A model generated the notes under the pieces. The model was given only the letters and a program-made list of their open reading frames with translations. It was not told the DNA's origin and did no database searches. A stretch of 64,000 nt of DNA from AV69 sp963742315 (GTDB lineage: Bacteria > Verrucomicrobiota > Verrucomicrobiia > Chthoniobacterales > UBA10450), in the NCBI GenBank assembly GCA_963742315.1, contig CAVULE010000001.1, positions 556,123 through 620,122 on the forward strand, given 5' to 3'. This document shows, in pieces, positions 59,514 through 64,000 of this stretch. Position 1 is the first letter of the stretch. Every line of letters starts with the position of its first letter. Both the position numbers and the translations under genes were made by a program.

Positions 59514-60913
59514 TCACGGCATTTTCGCCAGCTTCATCAATTCGTGAGGATTCTTCGCTTCATCCAGTTTCCAGCCCGCCGCCAGAATCTTTCGCGCACC
59601 CTCCTCGCCCAGCGCCGGCACGACCAGCGCAGTTGAACTTTCCTTCCAGTTGCTGGTCGCTCACCGGATTAAAGGCGTTGCCTAACGGATAATCGACCCG
59701 CTTGGTCAGCGTGCGGCCGTCCTGCAACGTCGACGTGCACGATGTTCGCGACCGCCTTGGCGTAGAGCGAGCTCAGCTCGTCGTTGCGCTCCACCGTCAC
59801 GTTCTCGAGGAATTTCCAGATCTTCGGATCCGTGAAACGCGCCGGCTGAAATTGCTTCTCCGTCACTTCGCCGTCGATCAACGCGATCGCGGTGATGTAA
59901 GGCAGACTGTGATCGGCCGTCTCGCGCGTCTCCGGTTTCCATTTCTCCGGTTCGCTCCCGATGATGTCGACCGAGGCATCGTGGCTCTCGATCCGGACCG
60001 ACTTGAATCTTCGACGGATCGCCGATCTCCTTGCGCAGAAAAAGCGCCGCTTCGATCGCGCTCTGGCTGTGATATTCCGCCGGCCAATATTTGATGCTGG
60101 TGTTCAGAATCATCGACGCCGGTGCCTTCGTCGGCCTTTTCGTCAGGCCGCTTCACAAATTTCTCGCCGACGTTGCCTAACGAAACCCCGAGTTCTTTCT
60201 CGAATCCCATTTGGCCTTCGAAAATCGGCGCCGGCCCGGTCATGCCCGCGCGCGCCAGCAGCGCCGCAGTAAACGCCGTGCCGCGCCGCGTTGGCAAAGG
60301 CGACGCCTTTCCAATGCGAAAGTTCGCCGACGCGCGCCTGCCGAAACGCGGCGCAATTCACGCCCGCGATGTTGACCGCGTGGCGCGTCTTCTCCGGATC
60401 GAGCTTCATCAAACGCGCGGCCGCCAGCGCGGTCGAGAACGCGCCGTAGGTCGGGTGATCCCAGCCGCGCGCGCGAATGCTGGCGGCGTCGCAAAAACGG
60501 CATTGCACTTCGTAGGCCAGCGCGATCGCGGTGATCAGCTCGCGACCATTCGCGCCCACGCTTTCGGCGACCGCGAGCGCCGCGGCGATGTTGTCGCTCG
60601 GATGCGCCGGTTCTTTCGAAAGATAGGTGTCGTTGTAATCGAAATAGCGAATGCAACAGCCGGTCGCGAACGCCGCCCAGTCCGGCGGCGCCTGATGATC
60701 GGTGCCGATGATGGTCGCGCCGTGTCTTGGCCGAAAAATCCGACGCGACTTTGCGCGCGATCACGCACGGCTCTTCGTTCCAGGCGCCGAGCGCGCAGCC
60801 GAACGAATCGATCACGCGCCGCTTCACTTCGTGCACGACTTCCGTGCGAAAGATCTTCGAAATTGAAGCGAACAGGCGTATTCGGCGAGACGATGAGCGA
60901 GTGATTTGGTCAT
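59514..60913 (-). CDS. prpD: 2-methylcitrate dehydratase (MmgE/PrpD), frame broken by indels
   Basis: Start at 60913 (MTKSLAHRLAEYA). After shifts: VVHEVKRRVIDSFGCALGAW, RYFDYNDTYL, ALAYEVQCRFCDAASIRARG, WDHPTYGAFSTALAAARLMK, VNIAGVNCAAFRQARVGELS, SIKYWPAEYHSQSAIEAAL and RKEIGDPSKIQV. The end is HELMKLAKMP with TGA at 59514-59516. About 465 residues when repaired. First gene of the minus-strand prpD-B-C group for propionate use. Confidence 0.8.
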
Positions 60914-60964
60914 GAAAGTGAAGCTGCAATCTGGCGATGAATCGCGCGCGCGGCAAGCGCACGC

Positions 60965-61057
60965 GTCATTCTGAGCGCAGCGCAGCGAGTCGCAGCATCT
61001 CGCGGCAGTTGCCCGAGGCTTCAGCACGGGATCCGTCGAACGTCGCTGCGGAATGAC
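60965..61057. repeat. family A-like palindromic repeat
   Basis: It begins GTCATTCTGAGCGCAGCGCA and ends GTCGCTGCGGAATGAC, with GCAGCATCTC...GAGGC inside. It lies in the divergent gap between prpD and the CoA-transferase gene. Confidence 0.65.
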
Positions 61058-61144
61058 GCACAATGCTCGCGCTGACGCGATGTCGCTCCGCAGCGGAATT
61101 CATCCGTGTTCATTCGCGTAATCCGTGGTTAAATTTCTCTCCAC

Positions 61145-62502
61145 ATGAGCAAAGTTTACCCTGACGCCAAGGCCGCGCTTGACGGCCTGCTCCACGACAA
61201 CATGACGATCGCCGCCGGCGGGTTCGGGCTGTGCGGCATCCCGGAAAATCTCATCGCCGCCCTGCACGACAGCGGCGTGAAAGGCCTCACCATCGTCGGC
61301 AACAACGCGGGCGTGGATGGCTTCGGCATGGGCGTTCTGCTCACCACGCGGCAGGTGAAAAAAGTCATGGCCTCCTACGTCGGCGAGAACAAGGAGTTCG
61401 AGCGCCAGGTGCTGGCGGGCGAACTCGAACTCGAGCTCATCCCGCAGGGCACGCTGGCCGAGCGGTTGCGCGCGGGCGGCGCGGGCATCCCGGGATTTTA
61501 CACGCGCACCGGCTTCGGCACCAAACTGACCGAGGGCAAGGAGACGAAAGTTTTCGACGGCAAGGAATACGTGCTCGAACCCGGGCATCACGGCCGAGGT
61601 TTCGCTCGTGAAGGCGTGGAAGGGCGACAAATCCGGCAACCTCATTTTTCGAAAAACCTCACGGAACTTCAACCCGATGATCGCCACCTGCGGCAAAGTC
61701 TGCGTCGCCGAGGTCGAGCAACTCGTCGAGATCGGCGAGCTCGATCCCGACCAGATCCACACGCCGGGCATTTTCGTCGATCGCATCATCCAGGGCGCGA
61801 AATACGAAAAACGGATCGAGTTCCGCACCGTGCAGGGCAGCGCGGCCGCGAAGAAAGAAAATCCGATCCGCGATTTGATGGCGAAACGCGCCGCGCAGGA
61901 GTTGCGCGACGGTTATTACGTCAACCTCGGCATCGGCATCCCGACGCTGGTGGCCAATTACATTCCCGAAGGCATGAACGTCACGCTGCAATCCGAGAAC
62001 GGCCTGCTCGGCATCGGCCCGTTTCCCGACCGAGGACGAGGTCGACGCCGATCTGATCAACGCCGGCAAACAAACCATCACGACGATGCCCGGCTCGGCC
62101 TTTTTCTCGAGCGCCGATTCGTTCACGATGATTCGCGGCGGGCACATCGATCTCGCCATTCTCGGCGCGTTCGAAGTGACGGACAAAGGCGACATCGCCA
62201 ACTGGATGATTCCCGGCAAGATGATCAAAGGGCCCGGCGGCGCGATGGATCTCGTCGCCGGCGTGAAGCGCGTCGTCGCGGTGATGGAGCACACTTCCAA
62301 GGACGGCAGCCCAAAGATTCTGAAAGAATGCACGCTGCCGATCACCGGCCTGGGAGTCGTCAACCTCATCATCACCGATCTGTGCGTGTTCGAGGTGAAA
62401 GAGGGCGGCGGGCTCGTCCTCACCGAGCTGCATCCTGGCGTCACGGTGGACGACGTCCGCGCCAAGACCGGCGCGCCGTTCGAGGTCGCGCTCAAGCGCT
62501 GA
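61145..62502 (+). CDS. 3-oxoacid CoA-transferase, A and B parts fused, frame broken by indels
   Basis: The A part starts at 61145: KVYPDAKAALDGLLHDNMTI, AAGGFGLCGIPENLIAAL, VGNNAGVDGFG and LIPQGTLAERLRAGGAGIPG. After a shift near 61585 come NLIFRKTSRNFNPMIATC and IHTPGIFVDRI. A short linker (SAAAKKENPIRDL) leads without a stop into the B part: AQELRDGYYVNLGIGIPTLV, the catalytic Glu in LQSENGLLGIGPFP, then after a shift near 62030 TMPGSAFFSSADSFTMIRGG and GPGGAMDLVAGVKRV. It moves CoA between succinyl-CoA and acetoacetate. Repaired length is about 452 residues. Confidence 0.8.
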
Positions 62503-62508
62503 CTCGCG

Positions 62509-63976
62509 ATGCAGCGCCCGGACCCGCGCTCCGCAACAAACACGAACCCGTTAGCGAACGCAGGACTCCTCGCGCGCATCGCGCTCGCGCTGACCGACTG
62601 GACCGAGCGGTGGATGCCCGACGCGTTCGTCTTCGCGCTGGTCGCGACGCTGGTCGTGATCGTCGCCGGCGTCACGGTCACGCCCTCGAGCCTCGCCGCA
62701 GGTGGTCGACGCCTGGGGCCGCGGCTTCTGGGAGCTGATCCCGTTCACGCTGCAGATGGCGCTCGTCATCATCACCGGCCACGTGCTCGCGACCTCGCCG
62801 CCGATGGGCCGCGTGATCGCCGGCTCGCGGCCTGGCCGCGCACGCCGCGCGGCGCCGTCGCGCTGGTCGCGTTCTTCGCGCATGGCCAGCTCGTGGCTCA
62901 ACTGGGGCTTCAGCCTGATCTTCAGCGCGGTGCTCGCGCACGAGGTCGCGCGCCGCGTCGAGGGCGTCGACTACCGCGCGCTCGCGGCCGCGAGCTTCCT
63001 CGGCCTCGGCAGCGTCTGGGCGCAGGGCCTGAGCGGCTCGGCGGCGCTGCAGATGGCGACGCCCGGCGCGCTGCAGCCGCAGATCCGCGACATCGTCGCG
63101 CACGGCGGCATGGTCCCGGGCGGCATGATCCCGTTCCGCCACACGATCTTTCTCTGGCAGAGCTTCGTCTCCGTCGCGATCGAGATCGTCGTCGTCGACG
63201 ACCGTGATGTGGCTCGCCACGCCGCCGGCCGGGCGCGGCAGGACGGCGCGCGATCTCGGCATCGATCTCGGCCCGAGCCGGAGATCGAACCGCCGCCTGC
63301 CGAGCGCGAGACCGACGCCCGGCGCAGTGGCTCGAGCACTCGCCGCTCCTCACGCTGGCTCGTCGTCGCGCTCGGCGGCGCGTACCTGGTGCGCTACTTC
63401 CGCAGGCGGGCGAGCCGCTGAACGCGATCAACCTCAACATCCTCAACCTCGCCTTCCTGCTCGCTCGGCTTCCTGCTGCACGGCACGCCGGCGCGCCTGA
63501 TGCGCGCCGTGCAGGACGGCGACGCCGGCGGTGTGGGGCGTGATCCTGCAGTTCCCGTTCTACGCCGGCATCGCCGGCGATCATCACCACGACCCACCTG
63601 AACGCAGCGGATCGCCGACGTGTTCGTGAGCGTCTCCACCGCGCACGACGTTCCCGGCGCTCGTCGCGCTCTACTCGGCGGTGCTCGGCGTGTTCGTGCC
63701 GTCCGGCGGATCGAAGTGGGTGATCGAGGCGCCGTACGTGATGGCGGCCGCGCACGACGCTCAAGGTGCACCTCGGCTGGATGGTGGCCGTCTACGATCT
63801 CGGCGAGGCGCTCGCCAACCTGGTGCAGCCGTTCTGGATGCTGCCGATCCTCGGGCTGTTCCAGCTCCGCGCGCGCGACGTGATGGGCTACACCTTCGTC
63901 GTCTTCCTCGTGCTCGTCCCGGTCGTGCTGCTGCTCGTCGACGCTGCTCGGCGCGACGCTGCCCTATCCGCTGTAA
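62509..63976 (+). CDS. atoE: AtoE-type short-chain fatty acid transporter, frame broken by indels
   Basis: Starts with LTDWTERWMPDAFVFALVAT, then after shifts VVDAWGRGFWELIPFTLQMA, LVIITGHVLATSPPMGRVIA, SSWLNWGFSLIFSAVLAHEV, GGMVPGGMIPFRHTIF, LNAINLNILNLAFLL, VLGVFVPSGGSKWVIEAPYV and QPFWMLPILGLFQLRARDVM. It ends TLPYPL with TAA at 63974. It imports short-chain fatty acids and fits beside the CoA-transferase. The GC content is visibly higher than in the rest of the window. At least eight indels break the frame. Confidence 0.78.
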
Positions 63977-64000
63977 CGAAAACGCGCACGCTGCGGAGCT

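Noticed and set aside
61659..62681. 340-codon minus-strand frame over the CoA-transferase and transporter genes
   Set aside because: Antisense shadow in high-GC sequence; the plus strand holds well-recognised enzymes.
62678..63771. Long Arg/Ala-rich frames on the minus strand at the right end
   Set aside because: High GC content removes stop codons from all frames here; the plus-strand pieces match AtoE across frame shifts.
1..64000. CRISPR array, integrated prophage or full insertion sequence
   Set aside because: No regularly spaced direct repeats; lysozyme-like genes lack any capsid, tail or integrase neighbours; the only transposase is the single-copy RAYT.

Overview
The window looks like a chromosomal piece from a free-living, probably soil-dwelling member of the Verrucomicrobiota (Chthoniobacterales-like). 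The evidence is the VPDGGS-CTERM style sorting signals, the FG-GAP and tail-fibre/head-repeat type secreted proteins, an acidobacterial/verrucomicrobial duplicated orphan permease (ADOP), DUF72/DUF2062/DUF4410 genes, and many short palindromic repeats. The phylum is inferred from gene families; I see no rRNA. There is no CRISPR array, no prophage block and no complete IS element.

Layout. 0-2 kb: the tail of a secreted FG-GAP-like protein, a NusG/RfaH-like antiterminator, and a small tRNA island (tRNA-Asn, tRNA-fMet) in which a frameshifted GIY-YIG nuclease gene sits between an intact tRNA-Asn and a second, partial copy of that tRNA's 3' half. 2-6.5 kb: housekeeping genes (DUF72, DUF2062, a lipoprotein, D-Ala-D-Ala carboxypeptidase, 6-phosphofructokinase). 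6.6-14.4 kb: an argG-start/TPR-tail chimera followed by three tandem paralogues that join a class III nucleotide-cyclase-like domain, a membrane helix and TPR repeats. 14.5-26.2 kb: an aromatic amino acid and pterin region with 4-hydroxyphenylpyruvate dioxygenase, homogentisate dioxygenase, GTP cyclohydrolase I, a triple 6-pyruvoyl-tetrahydropterin-synthase-domain protein, a short-chain dehydrogenase and, on the other strand, a pterin-dependent aromatic amino acid hydroxylase. Together these could make a reduced pterin and use it to route Phe to Tyr to homogentisate to maleylacetoacetate. 26.5-30.5 kb: a REP-associated tyrosine transposase flanked by inverted REP hairpins, pdxJ-acpS, and a fluoride-resistance unit (fluoride riboswitch, crcB, DUF190) divergent from a COG0701 permease. 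30.6-40.6 kb: core genes (metG, folC, accD, comF, CPBP protease, bioA, tlyA, nadK, STAS protein), with metG and folC separated by a block of palindromes.

40.7-56.7 kb is accessory: a GH25 lysozyme, a second peptidoglycan hydrolase-like protein, an outer-membrane beta-barrel and a VPDGGS-CTERM protein that share a 117-bp upstream element, small enzymes, an arylsulfate sulfotransferase, decayed tail-fibre/head-repeat genes, proBA and a tRNA-Arg. 56.7-64 kb carries a PaaI-type thioesterase, a methylcitrate-cycle cluster (prpD-prpB-prpC on the minus strand), a fused 3-oxoacid CoA-transferase and a short-chain fatty acid transporter. Every gene in this last part is interrupted by several single-base indels while its protein sequence stays well conserved, so I read it as a low-accuracy stretch of assembly rather than true decay. 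The last 1.5 kb is also clearly richer in GC.

At least four families of short palindromic repeats are scattered through the intergenic spaces. Two copies have supplied coding sequence: one carries the folE stop codon and one forms the C-terminus of BioA.
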